Shown in pieces: positions 33,941-42,171 of a stretch of 58,804 nucleotides of DNA. The DNA is from Oscillospiraceae bacterium (lineage in GTDB: Bacteria > Bacillota > Clostridia > Oscillospirales > CAG-272). The translations under genes and the position numbers were made by a program. The notes under the pieces were generated by a model. It was not told the origin of the DNA. It did no database searches and was given only the letters and a program-made list of their open reading frames with translations. The stretch's first letter is position 1, and the number at the start of each line of letters is the position of its first letter. The DNA lies in NCBI GenBank assembly GCA_015065455.1, contig SVQI01000010.1:1-58804 (forward strand), given 5' to 3'.

Positions 33941-33977
33941 TGCCGGGGGTTAATACAGGTGTATTTTCCCCCCGGCA
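33941..33977 (+). terminator. Intercistronic hairpin between binding protein and permease
   Basis: TGCCGGGGG and CCCCCCGGCA pair around GTATT/AATAC, followed by a weak T-run. It is likely a partial terminator or 3'-end stabiliser that gives more binding protein than permease. Confidence 0.6.
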
Positions 33978-34032
33978 ATTATGTTTTTATTGTTTTATTT
34001 TGTTTATGTAAAAAAGGAGTTTTTACAGGAGT

Positions 34033-35010
34033 ATGTTTGAGAATTATATAGCCTCTCTCCCCGGTGCGATTGCACAGGGTATGATATGGGGTATTATGGC
34101 TATCGGTGTATATATTACATACAAAGTATTGGATATAGCCGATTTGACTGTTGACGGAAGTATTTGTACTGGTGCTGCAGTATGCGCCGCTATGATGACT
34201 ATGGGCTATTCGTTGCCCGTGGCGATGATATGCGCATTTATTGCAGGTATGCTATCCGGTTTGATTACAGGTGTATTCCATACGTTTATGGGAATTCCGG
34301 CAATTTTGGCAGGTATATTGACACAGTTGATCCTTTGGTCTGTTAACCTTAAGATAATGGGATTTGCTGTTGAAAAAACAAGTGCCGCTAACCTTCCGCT
34401 TTCGGCAAGAAACTTTAAAACGCTTGTATCTATGATGGATATGAATAAATCGTTGATTGTACTTGAAGTGATTTGTGTTATACTTATCGGAGTTTTATAT
34501 TGGTTCTTCGGAACAGAATACGGTTGTTCACTTCGCGCAACAGGCGCAAACTTGAGTATGAGCCGTGCGCAAGGTATTAATACTGATATAGCAAAGATAT
34601 TTGGTCTTGTTCTTTCAAACGGTATAGTTGCTTTCTCGGGCGCACTCCTCGCTCAGTATCAGGGTAACTCCGATATCAATATGGGTAAGGGTGCTATTGT
34701 AATCGGTTTGGCGGCTGTGATTATAGGTGAAGCTCTGTTTGGTTGGATATCAAGGAATAACTTTGCTCTTAAGCTAATAACCGTAGTTTTGGGCGGTATA
34801 GTGTACTATATCATTTATTCTACCGTAATATTTATGGGACTTGATACCAACTACTTGAAGATGTTATCTGCTATTGTTGTTGCTTTGTTTTTGGCTACAC
34901 CTTATTGGAAGAAAAAATATTTTACTTCAGTTAAATATTCAGATAAACGCGCTCTCAAGAATCAGAAAAAGGAAGAAGCAAATAGCAAATCCGGAAAGGA
35001 GAATGCGTAA
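34033..35010 (+). CDS. ABC transporter permease (partner of the TrpX-type binding protein)
   Basis: A 325-residue permease of the branched-chain/simple-sugar type fold (BPD_transp_2) with about eight to nine helices. The segments ITYKVLDIADLTVDGSICTG and GCSLRATGANLSMSRAQGIN (coupling-loop region) are typical of TrpY-like permeases. The C-terminus is charged and cytoplasmic (SDKRALKNQKKEEANSKSGK). GGAG precedes the start. The ATPase begins on the very next base after its stop. Confidence 0.87.
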   Translation: MFENYIASLPGAIAQGMIWGIMAIGVYITYKVLDIADLTVDGSICTGAAVCAAMMTMGYSLPVAMICAFIAGMLSGLITGVFHTFMGIPAILAGILTQLILWSVNLKIMGFAVEKTSAANLPLSARNFKTLVSMMDMNKSLIVLEVICVILIGVLYWFFGTEYGCSLRATGANLSMSRAQGINTDIAKIFGLVLSNGIVAFSGALLAQYQGNSDINMGKGAIVIGLAAVIIGEALFGWISRNNFALKLITVVLGGIVYYIIYSTVIFMGLDTNYLKMLSAIVVALFLATPYWKKKYFTSVKYSDKRALKNQKKEEANSKSGKENA

Positions 35011-35805
35011 ATGTTGTACTTGAATGATGTCAGAAAGACGTTTAATCCGGGAACGATCAACGAGAAGAAAGCTCTTTGCGGAGTTGATCTTCATTTAAAT
35101 CCTGGCGATTTTGTTACTATCATTGGTGGTAACGGTGCCGGAAAATCAACAACGCTTAACGCTATTGCAGGTGTATGGCCGATAGACTCCGGTGAGATTA
35201 TTATTGATGGTGTAAACGTAGCCAAGCTTCCCGAACATAAGAGAGCAAAGTATATAGGACGTGTGTTCCAGGATCCTATGATGGGTACTGCAGCTCCTAT
35301 GGAAATTCAGGAAAACCTTGCTATAGCTGCAAGAAGAGGACAGCGCCGCACACTTAAATGGAGTATATCCCGTAAGGAAAAAGAAGAGTTCAAAGAGCTT
35401 TTGAAGATTCTTGATTTGGGATTGGAAGACCGAATGACAGCAAAGGTTGGTTTGCTTTCGGGCGGACAGAGACAGGCTTTGACGCTTTTGATGGCTTCCT
35501 TAAAGAAACCGAAGATATTGCTTCTTGACGAGCATACTGCTGCTCTTGACCCAAAGACAGCGGCAAAGGTTCTTGAAATTTCAGATAAGATTATTGCAGA
35601 AAACAACTTGACCGCAATGATGGTAACGCATAATATGAAGGATGCGATTGCTCACGGAAATCGTTTGATAATGATGCACGAGGGCAGAATAATCTATGAT
35701 GTTTCGGGCGAAGAAAAGAAACAGTTGACTGTTGATGCTTTGGTACGAAAGTTCTCCGAAACAAGCGGTAAGGAATTCTCAAACGACCGCGCGCTTCTTA
35801 GCTGA
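35011..35805 (+). CDS. ABC transporter ATPase (partner of the TrpX-type system)
   Basis: A 264-residue ATPase: Walker A IGGNGAGKSTT, Q-loop region GRVFQDPMMG, signature LSGGQRQALTL, Walker B ILLLDEH (with DEHTAALDP) and switch His VTHNMKD. It completes the three-part importer. The ATG follows the permease stop directly, with GGAAAGGAG inside the end of the permease gene. A strong terminator follows, so the operon is T-box, binding protein, permease, ATPase. Confidence 0.9.
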   Translation: MLYLNDVRKTFNPGTINEKKALCGVDLHLNPGDFVTIIGGNGAGKSTTLNAIAGVWPIDSGEIIIDGVNVAKLPEHKRAKYIGRVFQDPMMGTAAPMEIQENLAIAARRGQRRTLKWSISRKEKEEFKELLKILDLGLEDRMTAKVGLLSGGQRQALTLLMASLKKPKILLLDEHTAALDPKTAAKVLEISDKIIAENNLTAMMVTHNMKDAIAHGNRLIMMHEGRIIYDVSGEEKKQLTVDALVRKFSETSGKEFSNDRALLS

Positions 35806-35823
35806 TTATTGTATTTGAATAAT

Positions 35824-35857
35824 AAAAAACTCAAACGTTTTTGCGTTTGAGTTTTTT
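35824..35857 (+). terminator. Terminator of the T-box ABC operon
   Basis: Stem AAAAAACTCAAACG/CGTTTGAGTTTTTT with a 6-base loop. Confidence 0.93.
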
Positions 35858-35911
35858 GTTTTATGTTATTCTGCGGGGAGTCATTCTTGCTTTTTGAAAA
35901 GCACAGCTTGC

Positions 35912-35940
35912 TTGACAAAAAGAATGTTCGGTTGTAAAAT
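35912..35940 (+). promoter_or_regulatory. Promoter of the GH13 gene
   Basis: TTGACA and TAAAAT with a 17-base spacer. The start near 35947 leaves a leader of about 250 bases before the ATG. That leader (35947-36196) holds no complete gene; a short open stretch near 36108-36170 (about 19 codons, ending in TAA) could be a gene remnant. Confidence 0.7.
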
Positions 35941-36196
35941 AAATATTGAATTTCAAAAGATATGCATCGAGGAGTGGGATAGCAGTTTTAAAACCATGCT
36001 TTAGCGATCTTGCTCTGGTGTTGTGAACATAAGCGCAATATGTCCTTCCGTGCGAATTGTAATCTCTATTATGTATGGGTCTTTGGGTTCAGGCTTCAGT
36101 AAACACGCGTGGAGGACTTAAAGGACTATTATACCTATTTTGAAGATGAATTGCCTATGGCATTCCGATAATTTTGGAATATAGGAGAGATTACAA

Positions 36197-37876
36197 ATGG
36201 CTGATAAATGGTGGAAGAAAGCAGTTGTATATGAGATATACTGCAAGAGTTTTTACGATTCCGACGGTGACGGTATCGGCGATCTGCAGGGGGTGATCTC
36301 TAAGTTGCCAATGCTCAAGGATCTGGGTATCAACTGTATTTGGTTTGCGCCAATCTATACATCTCCTCAGGTGGATAATGGCTACGATGTGGCTGACTAT
36401 CAGAATATTGAACCTGCATATGGCAATCTTGAGATCTTCAAAAAACTTTTGGACAAGGCCCATGCTATGGGGATTCGTATCATTATGGATATGGTGCTGA
36501 ACCACTCTTCCGATGAACATCGTTGGTTTCAGGAGTCGCGGAAGTCCAAGGATAACCCTTACCGCAACTATTATATTTGGAAAGAACCCAAAGAGGATGG
36601 CTCAGAGCCAAATAACTGGGGCAACTATTTCAAAGAGGGAAACGGCTCTATGTGGACCTTTGATGAAACGACAGGGGAGTACTATTTTCATCAGTATTCC
36701 GCTAAAATGCCAGACCTGAACTGGGAATATGAGCCTCTGCGCCGTGAGGTTTACAAGATGCTCAACTGGTGGATAGATTTCGGAGTGGATGGTTTCCGCC
36801 TGGATGTGATTTCTCGGTTGAAAAAGTCTCCCGGATTCCCTGACAGTACTCAGCAGCCAGATCCTGTAACGGACAAAGGTTGCTTTGTGGCTGATCGCAG
36901 AATGTGCACCGACATACCCGGCATCCATGATTTTCTGCAGGAGCTGAATGAAGAGGTCTTTGGAAAGCGCGGCTGTTTTACCGTTGGCGAGGGTGCCGGT
37001 ATCAATCCCGACAACGCCTTGATGTACATCGCTCCGGAGCGCAAGGAGTTGGATAGCGTGTATCATTTTGACCTCAGCAGTCGAAGCCGTTACACCATCA
37101 CTCCGGAGCATTTTCGTACAGTGCAGAAGAAATGGGCAGCGGTTATAGAACAGGGGGGCTGGGCGGTACAGTACCTTTCCAATCACGATAGCGCTCGACA
37201 GGTCTCCTGTTACGGCAGCGACGGTGAGTATCGCACTCGCTCAGCAAAGCTGTTGGGCACTTTGATCCATACTACTCCCGGCATTCCCTTTATCTACCAA
37301 GGTGAAGAAATAGGCATGACTAATGTGTATTTTGACAGCATTGAGGATTATGACTGCTGCTATACACTGGGGGACTATGACGCTTTGGTGAAAAACGGTG
37401 TATCTCCGGAGGATGCTTTGAGAACGGTGGCGCCACGTAGTCGTGACAATGCCCGTACACCTTATCAGTGGACCGGTGCTGATAATGCAGGCTTTACCAC
37501 AGGAAAGCCTTGGATGAAGCTCAACTCCCGTTACACTGAGATCAACCTTGAAAAGGATCGTGCAAGCGACGATTCCGTTTTTGCCTATTATCAGAAGCTG
37601 ACTGCAATGCGCAAGGAGCATGTTGCGATTATCGATGGCAATCTGCAGTTTTATGTGGAGAGTGATCCTCAGTTGTTAATTTATACCCGTCATTGTGAGG
37701 ACGAGACACTGCTGGTCATTGCTAACTACTCCGGTGATAAGGCAAGACTGATCCTGCCAGACGTATTAAAAAAAGGTCAATGGAAACGCATTCTTTCCAA
37801 CACTGAAGACAAGCCAGTGATGTCCGATAGAGACGAGCTGTCTCCTTGGGAAGTAGAAGTCTATCAGATGTTGTAA
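36197..37876 (+). CDS. Alpha-glucosidase, GH13 (oligo-1,6-glucosidase type)
   Basis: A 559-residue cytoplasmic GH13 enzyme cutting short alpha-glucosides such as isomaltose, dextrin ends or related disaccharides. The (beta/alpha)8 barrel motifs are present: DMVLNHSSDEH, the nucleophile Asp in GFRLDVIS, the acid Glu in FTVGEGAG and the stabilising Asp in YLSNHDSAR, followed by the C-terminal beta domain. The E-G-A spacing and the QxxYE-like start (WWKKAVVYEIYCKSFYDSDG) match the oligo-1,6-glucosidase/trehalose-6-phosphate hydrolase branch. Codons ending in G or C (CTG, CGC, GGC) are far commoner than in neighbours, suggesting horizontal transfer. No sugar transporter or regulator is linked. 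Confidence 0.9.
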   Translation: MADKWWKKAVVYEIYCKSFYDSDGDGIGDLQGVISKLPMLKDLGINCIWFAPIYTSPQVDNGYDVADYQNIEPAYGNLEIFKKLLDKAHAMGIRIIMDMVLNHSSDEHRWFQESRKSKDNPYRNYYIWKEPKEDGSEPNNWGNYFKEGNGSMWTFDETTGEYYFHQYSAKMPDLNWEYEPLRREVYKMLNWWIDFGVDGFRLDVISRLKKSPGFPDSTQQPDPVTDKGCFVADRRMCTDIPGIHDFLQELNEEVFGKRGCFTVGEGAGINPDNALMYIAPERKELDSVYHFDLSSRSRYTITPEHFRTVQKKWAAVIEQGGWAVQYLSNHDSARQVSCYGSDGEYRTRSAKLLGTLIHTTPGIPFIYQGEEIGMTNVYFDSIEDYDCCYTLGDYDALVKNGVSPEDALRTVAPRSRDNARTPYQWTGADNAGFTTGKPWMKLNSRYTEINLEKDRASDDSVFAYYQKLTAMRKEHVAIIDGNLQFYVESDPQLLIYTRHCEDETLLVIANYSGDKARLILPDVLKKGQWKRILSNTEDKPVMSDRDELSPWEVEVYQML

Positions 37877-38003
37877 AACAATAGCATAAGTGCAGAAGGT
37901 GAGGGAAGAGCTTTGCAAAAAGCTTCGGTCACCACTCAAAAATGATTCACTGAATCATTTTATCGATGCGTTCGACTCCCCTCACAAAGACGAAACGAAA
38001 AAC

Positions 38004-38032
38004 AAAAAAAGCCACGTATAGTGGCTTTTTTT
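38004..38032 (+). terminator. Terminator downstream of the GH13 gene
   Basis: AAAAAAAGCCAC/GTGGCTTTTTTT with a 5-base loop. The stretch 37877-38003 shows no gene. Confidence 0.88.
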
Positions 38033-38103
38033 TGTTTTGAAGAATACGGCTAATTTTGATACAAAATTTAGTAGGGGGGTCAAATGCAAAAATCGAGCCG
38101 TTT

Positions 38104-38298
38104 TTACACCTCGTCTTTGTACGGATCAAGGGGCGGTTTATACTTTTTTAGCATCTCCTCTTTGCATAAATGCAATTCCTTTTCATTGATGATGCCACGG
38201 GAGTGCATCACCTTGAACATAACGACAGCGTTCATATAGTGGAGCTGTTTTTCGGTTTCTTCGGGAGTCATCCCAGGTAATGGCTTTTGGATTTTCAT
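38104..38298 (-). CDS. Small SHOCT-like protein
   Basis: A 64-residue protein. The C-terminal half, with a short helix, a RGIINEKEL turn and LCKEEMLKKY, resembles the SHOCT fold (helix, GII-type turn, helix) found at the ends of oligomeric or membrane-linked proteins. AGAGG lies about eight bases before the ATG. It is the last gene of the minus-strand island that also holds a longer SHOCT protein. Small proteins like this often accompany site-specific recombinases, but none is present. Function unknown. Confidence 0.6.
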   Translation of the reverse strand: MKIQKPLPGMTPEETEKQLHYMNAVVMFKVMHSRGIINEKELHLCKEEMLKKYKPPLDPYKDEV

Positions 38299-38390
38299 AA
38301 AAGAACCTCTTTCAAAATATTAGCCCTGCGGCTTGGTTTAATAAAGATGCTCAAAATTCCCGAAAAGTCAAGTCACCGAAAAAACAAATC

Positions 38391-38417
38391 ACCGCGCCTA
38401 TTATAAGTAGACGCGGT
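38391..38417 (-). terminator. Terminator after the DUF4041 gene
   Basis: ACCGCG/CGCGGT with an inner CTA/TAG helix, then a T-rich run on the minus strand. Confidence 0.7.
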
Positions 38418-38443
38418 AATTGATAAATTATTGTGAGCGGGAA

Positions 38444-39736
38444 TTAGTTATCGCCTTTCATTTTCAACGATGTTCTATACTGTTCAGCTTCCGGCACTTC
38501 GATAAATTCTACTGACTTATCAAAGTTTTTCATGATCACTGCTTTTATTTCATCAAGCGTTACATTGAAAAACTCTCTGCGCTGATTGACCATATTGAGC
38601 TTTTTGTTTTCAAAAGCTTTATGTAAAGATGCTTCCAAAGCGGGGGCGTTGTCCGAGAAAATCATTGCATGAATATCAAAATTGAACGGAACAGAAGCGT
38701 CGCTCAATTCGTCGATTCGTTCCTGCGGATCTAATCTTCTTGTCATACCGATTTTGTATACGTTTTCGCCAAACGCACCAATGTTAGAAATTATATATAC
38801 GTATCCCGCTTTTGCATTAGACTCTCTATAATCAATATTCTTTATGTTTTTGTCAATTTCGCCGAGTTGTGCTTCAATCTCTACCTTTTTCTGTTCCAAG
38901 TCGGCTTTTTGCTCATCAGTAGCGGTAAGTAATTGCTTGTTTATGGAGTCCAAAGCATTTTGATAGTGTTTTTGTTCCTTTTGAATCTTTTTGCGAGCTT
39001 CCTCAATTTCTTTTTGAAGTTTTGCTTCTTCACGCAGTTGGGCACGCAGCTCTTTCTGTTCTTCCTTTTCCTCTTGCTTTTTTTGCTTGTATTCAAAAGC
39101 AAGATATAGCTCTTCAATTTTAGCTTTTAAGTATTGGTGTGTAATTGCTACGCTCATAATTCGTCCGAGCTTTGAAATGGCTTCAAAAGAAGTGTGCAAT
39201 CTTTTTTCGGAAAGCTCAATATTTGCATATGTAACACGGCTAATAACTTCGTCACACTCGCTATTGAAGGCACGAAGCAACAGTTTTTGCATATCCTTCA
39301 CCATTTTTTTGCCTTCGGATTTGCTTCCGTTTACCGTCCAATTCATATTTCCGGTAACAGCCTGATCGTTTTTGATTAACGCTTTTTGGGTTTCACGAAT
39401 TTTGTTCAATCTCTCTTTATACGCCTCGGAGTTGACCATTTCATATTTGGGCTTGTATAAAGCGAAATCTTGATACAAGAGCTGTTCTTCTACATCAACA
39501 AGCATCTTCTGCTTGGCATCAATTTTTGATTTGATTTCGTCAAGAGCAGCATTAGCTTTGTTTATGTTTTCGTTTATCGCATTTTCTTTGCTCTGTAACT
39601 CTCGAATGTGGTTTTCTAAGTTACAAGCATCCATCATTTCGGGTGTAAGAAGTTTTTTAGTATCTTCTAACTCTATCAATAATCTTTCATTTTCTTTTTT
39701 GATTTTTGAAGCGTGAAATATGTCCATTATTCCCAT
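38444..39736 (-). CDS. DUF4041 coiled-coil protein with T5orf172/GIY-YIG domain
   Basis: A 430-residue protein. A coiled coil (about 12-75) is followed by the DUF4041 region (about 80-215; YKERLNKIRETQKALIKNDQ, MQKLLLRAFNSECDEVISRV), a long charged coiled coil (215-310) and a T5orf172-type GIY-YIG domain (318-410). In that domain, YVYIISN and VYKIGMTRR are the two paired strands with the catalytic-type Arg, and ALEASLHKAF supplies the Glu. This architecture is widespread in phages and accessory islands; nicking or DNA binding is likely and antiphage function is plausible but unproven. AAAGGAG precedes the ATG. The gene lies 78 bases after the SHOCT/PH-like gene and is probably co-transcribed with it. 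Confidence 0.85.
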   Translation of the reverse strand: MGIMDIFHASKIKKENERLLIELEDTKKLLTPEMMDACNLENHIRELQSKENAINENINKANAALDEIKSKIDAKQKMLVDVEEQLLYQDFALYKPKYEMVNSEAYKERLNKIRETQKALIKNDQAVTGNMNWTVNGSKSEGKKMVKDMQKLLLRAFNSECDEVISRVTYANIELSEKRLHTSFEAISKLGRIMSVAITHQYLKAKIEELYLAFEYKQKKQEEKEEQKELRAQLREEAKLQKEIEEARKKIQKEQKHYQNALDSINKQLLTATDEQKADLEQKKVEIEAQLGEIDKNIKNIDYRESNAKAGYVYIISNIGAFGENVYKIGMTRRLDPQERIDELSDASVPFNFDIHAMIFSDNAPALEASLHKAFENKKLNMVNQRREFFNVTLDEIKAVIMKNFDKSVEFIEVPEAEQYRTSLKMKGDN

Positions 39737-39814
39737 TTTTGTTGTCTCCTTTGATTTCTTGCAGGAAAAGATATTGAAAGCCTTTGTATATGATTGTTAA
39801 ATCATACGGTACTA

Positions 39815-40774
39815 TTACAATCCAAGTAACTGTTTTTTCTTTGTATCAAATTCTTCTTGTGTAATAATCCCTTCATCTAATAACCATTTTAGATCGCTCA
39901 ATTCCTGTTTAATATTTAGGGTTGTAGAACTTGTGGAATTTATATGTTTTTGTTGCTCTTTCAACCATTTTTCGTCTTTGAAAACTCTCTGACTATTCAT
40001 AAGCTCTACCAACTCTTGAATATTATCACGATCAGATGTCAGCACTTGATAACACTTTGAGCCAGAAAAAATTTCGAGACCAAAATCCTTATAAAGAAGT
40101 TGAGTTATTTTAGAAATGTAAAGATCAAATCCGTACTTCGGTGCAAGTAAGATAATTCTAATATTGGTAATATATAACGTTCCCTCAAAGTACTCGTTCA
40201 CGTTTTCACGAATAACTTGAGAATTTCCCCCACCAGTCCTTATTGAAACGCCCTTGGCGACTCGAAAGCTAACGCCTGTGCCTCCACTTGTCCTACCCGT
40301 AACAACGTTTTTCTGATGAATAGCACTTGCTGTATTGCAATAATAACATACCTCACCTTCTTTAAGCGAAATATGAGGAGATTCCACTATTAGTCGTTGC
40401 AATTTTTCTTCCGGTGAAAGCTGCATATGTAATGGATTTTGTTCAACTATGTAATTATCTCCACTAACATTGCAGGAGCAATTCTCAATCTTTACATCAT
40501 CAGAAAGCAGAATAAACTTTTCTGTTGATTTGCTAAACTTCACATTTATATGAACAGTATCCACATCGGATGGGATATAAAAAGAGAAAGCAAAATTTTT
40601 TCTTTTTCGCCACCATTTTAAAGTTATTTCATGATTCCCGTCATTTAATGAACATTGTAGTACGGAACCGTTTTTTATTGCGCCGTAATCAATGCCATCG
40701 ATAATAATATTACACGAAGCCAACGAAGCAACAAATTGCTTTTTTCTGGTTATTATTAAATTACACATTCCCAT
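39815..40774 (-). CDS. Multi-domain SHOCT protein with PH-like core
   Basis: A 319-residue protein of unknown function. N-terminal segments IIIDGIDYGAIKNG and LNDGNHEITLKW look like a PEGA-type surface/beta domain (about 20-60). A CYYC pair (near 143) could bind metal. Residues about 195-260 (FEGTLYITNIRIILLAPKYG) resemble a GRAM/PH fold. The C-terminus (about 286-318; LKWLLDEGIITQEEFDTKKK) is a clear SHOCT domain. It is soluble and has no signal peptide. AAAGGAG is well placed. It probably forms one transcription unit with the DUF4041 gene. It may act as an oligomeric sensor or scaffold; that is speculation. Confidence 0.7.
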   Translation of the reverse strand: MGMCNLIITRKKQFVASLASCNIIIDGIDYGAIKNGSVLQCSLNDGNHEITLKWWRKRKNFAFSFYIPSDVDTVHINVKFSKSTEKFILLSDDVKIENCSCNVSGDNYIVEQNPLHMQLSPEEKLQRLIVESPHISLKEGEVCYYCNTASAIHQKNVVTGRTSGGTGVSFRVAKGVSIRTGGGNSQVIRENVNEYFEGTLYITNIRIILLAPKYGFDLYISKITQLLYKDFGLEIFSGSKCYQVLTSDRDNIQELVELMNSQRVFKDEKWLKEQQKHINSTSSTTLNIKQELSDLKWLLDEGIITQEEFDTKKKQLLGL

Positions 40775-40890
40775 ATATAAATTCTCCTTTATAGTAAAAC
40801 ATCAATGCAGGTGAGCTTTTTTATTATTATACCATAAAATTCTACAATAGTAAATACACCTTAAAATTCATAACCTGTTATGTTTTCGGT

Positions 40891-40976
40891 GTTCGTTGAC
40901 GGGAAGGTTTGTTCGTTGACGGGAGCAAATATTCATTGCCGGGCAGAGGGTGAAAATGCCGATTCTCGGTAATGAG
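40891..40976. repeat. Three 20-bp iterons plus an inverted half-copy
   Basis: GTTCGTTGACGGGA at 40891 and 40911 and the diverged ATTCATTGCCGGGC at 40931 recur with exact 20-base spacing. TCTCGGTAATGAG at 40964-40976 is a similar word in inverse orientation. They lie between the start of the SHOCT/PH-like gene (40774) and ssrA, so they could be operators for that operon or an att/ori-type remnant. The rest of 40775-41075 shows nothing else. Confidence 0.6.
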
Positions 40977-41075
40977 GTAACCTTATATTCCAGATACAAT
41001 TTTAGTACAAAGCCTTATTTTCACAGCGCCTTGTACAAATAAAAGCACTAATAACAGGTGAAAAAGTACAAAAAA

Positions 41076-41106
41076 TTAAGGCTGATTCGTTCTGAATCAG
41101 CCTTAA
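41076..41106 (-). terminator. Terminator of ssrA
   Basis: Perfect 13-bp stem TTAAGGCTGATTC/GAATCAGCCTTAA, 5-base loop, then T5 on the minus strand. Confidence 0.95.
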
Positions 41107-41114
41107 GGCAGTTA

Positions 41115-41465
41115 TGGTGGAGTCGAGGGGAGTCGAACCCCTGTCCGAAAATCTATCCACGCATCTTTCTCCGGGTGCATTTTGTCTATTAAATTTCCGC
41201 ACAGCAACGCCGACAAACAGGCTTTACTGTACGTATCGTTTTAGTTCATGACCGTTATAAGCGATAATTCACAGTTCACGTTCACCGCTAATTTGACACC
41301 TTGGGCGAGGGCGCGGTAATCCTCGGCAAGATGCGCTGCAACTTAGGCAGCGAGTGCTACGTTTTCGTTAGCGTTTAATTTTAAAAAGTACAGTTGTTTA
41401 AAGAGGTACTGCATCTCTACCCGCTTAACGTGCTTCAAAATCCCCGTCGAAACCTTTACGACCCC
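41115..41465 (-). ncRNA. ssrA: tmRNA (SsrA)
   Basis: One-piece tmRNA of about 351 bases that, with SmpB, frees stalled ribosomes and tags the nascent chain. The tRNA-like ends pair (5' GGGGTCG with CGACTCC before the ACCA end); the 5' region GTAAAGGTTTCGACGGGG and the 3' T arm GGGGTTCGACTCCCC are diagnostic. The tag frame after AAAC reads ANENVALAA followed by TAA, a typical Firmicute tag ending in ALAA. It lies 46 bases downstream of smpB on the same strand and may be processed from a shared transcript, since I see no well-placed promoter of its own. Confidence 0.97.
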
Positions 41466-41511
41466 ATATAGTGATTTTTTTAGCGTCAAGTTGCTTTATA
41501 TTATTTTTTAC

Positions 41512-41982
41512 TTATTCTTTATTTCTGTCACGCATAGCGCGTTCCATAGTCCGCTCTGCCTGTCTCTTTGCTTCGGTATCCCTCTTGTCGTAGAGTTTCT
41601 TACCCTTGCAAAGACCTATCTCCATCTTCACTTTTGAGCCGGAAAAATAAACAGACAGCGGAACGAGTGTATATCCCTCTTTTCCTTTCAGAGAAAACAG
41701 CTTTATTATCTCTTTCTTGTGCATCAGCAATTTCTTATCGCGCAAAGGCTCTCTGTTAAAAATATTGCCTTTTTCATAAGGGCTTATATGAACGCCCGTT
41801 GCAAAAATTTCGCCATTATCAATCACACAATAAGAGTCATTTAAGTTAACAGCGCCTTGTCTTACAGACTTAACTTCTGTTCCGAAAAGCTGAATGCCTG
41901 CCTCATAGGTATCCTCAACAAAAAAGTCGTGATACGCCTTCTTATTCTTTGCAACGATCTTAATATTTTTCTTCTGTTCCAT
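41512..41982 (-). CDS. smpB: SsrA-binding protein SmpB
   Basis: A 156-residue RNA-binding protein that carries tmRNA into the ribosomal A site. The OB-fold core is clear (KNKKAYHDFFVEDTYEAGIQ, GTEVKSVRQGAVNLNDSYC), as is the basic C-terminal tail (KKLYDKRDTEAKRQAERTM) that occupies the mRNA channel. The ATG at 41982 gives the usual length; one at 42006 is in frame, but the AAAGGAGAG ribosome site lies between the two, about 14 bases from the chosen ATG, so the exact start is uncertain. Confidence 0.95.
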   Translation of the reverse strand: MEQKKNIKIVAKNKKAYHDFFVEDTYEAGIQLFGTEVKSVRQGAVNLNDSYCVIDNGEIFATGVHISPYEKGNIFNREPLRDKKLLMHKKEIIKLFSLKGKEGYTLVPLSVYFSGSKVKMEIGLCKGKKLYDKRDTEAKRQAERTMERAMRDRNKE

Positions 41983-42040
41983 GTTGGTATCCGACTCTCC
42001 TTTCATACCTATTTTTTGTCCAAATCAAGTCACGGACATC

Positions 42041-42069
42041 ATTATAACACAAACGCACTATTATTGCAA
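42041..42069 (-). promoter_or_regulatory. Promoter of smpB (and probably ssrA)
   Basis: Minus-strand TTGCAA and TATAAT with a 17-base spacer. Confidence 0.75.
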
Positions 42070-42171
42070 GTCATTTCTTGTCGGAAATTACTGTAACAAA
42101 ATAACGAAGCGCGGACACACAACAGCGTATATCCGCGCCTTAAATTCATTTATTTAGCAATCGTAAGTAAT

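Noticed and set aside
37930..37990. A T-arm-like word GTTCGACTCCC after the GH13 gene, suggesting a tRNA remnant
   Set aside because: No matching 5' stem, acceptor or anticodon arm is present.
41002..41202. A 66-codon minus-strand frame across the ssrA 3' end
   Set aside because: It is read through the tmRNA acceptor and T arm and the terminator; the RNA gene explains the sequence.
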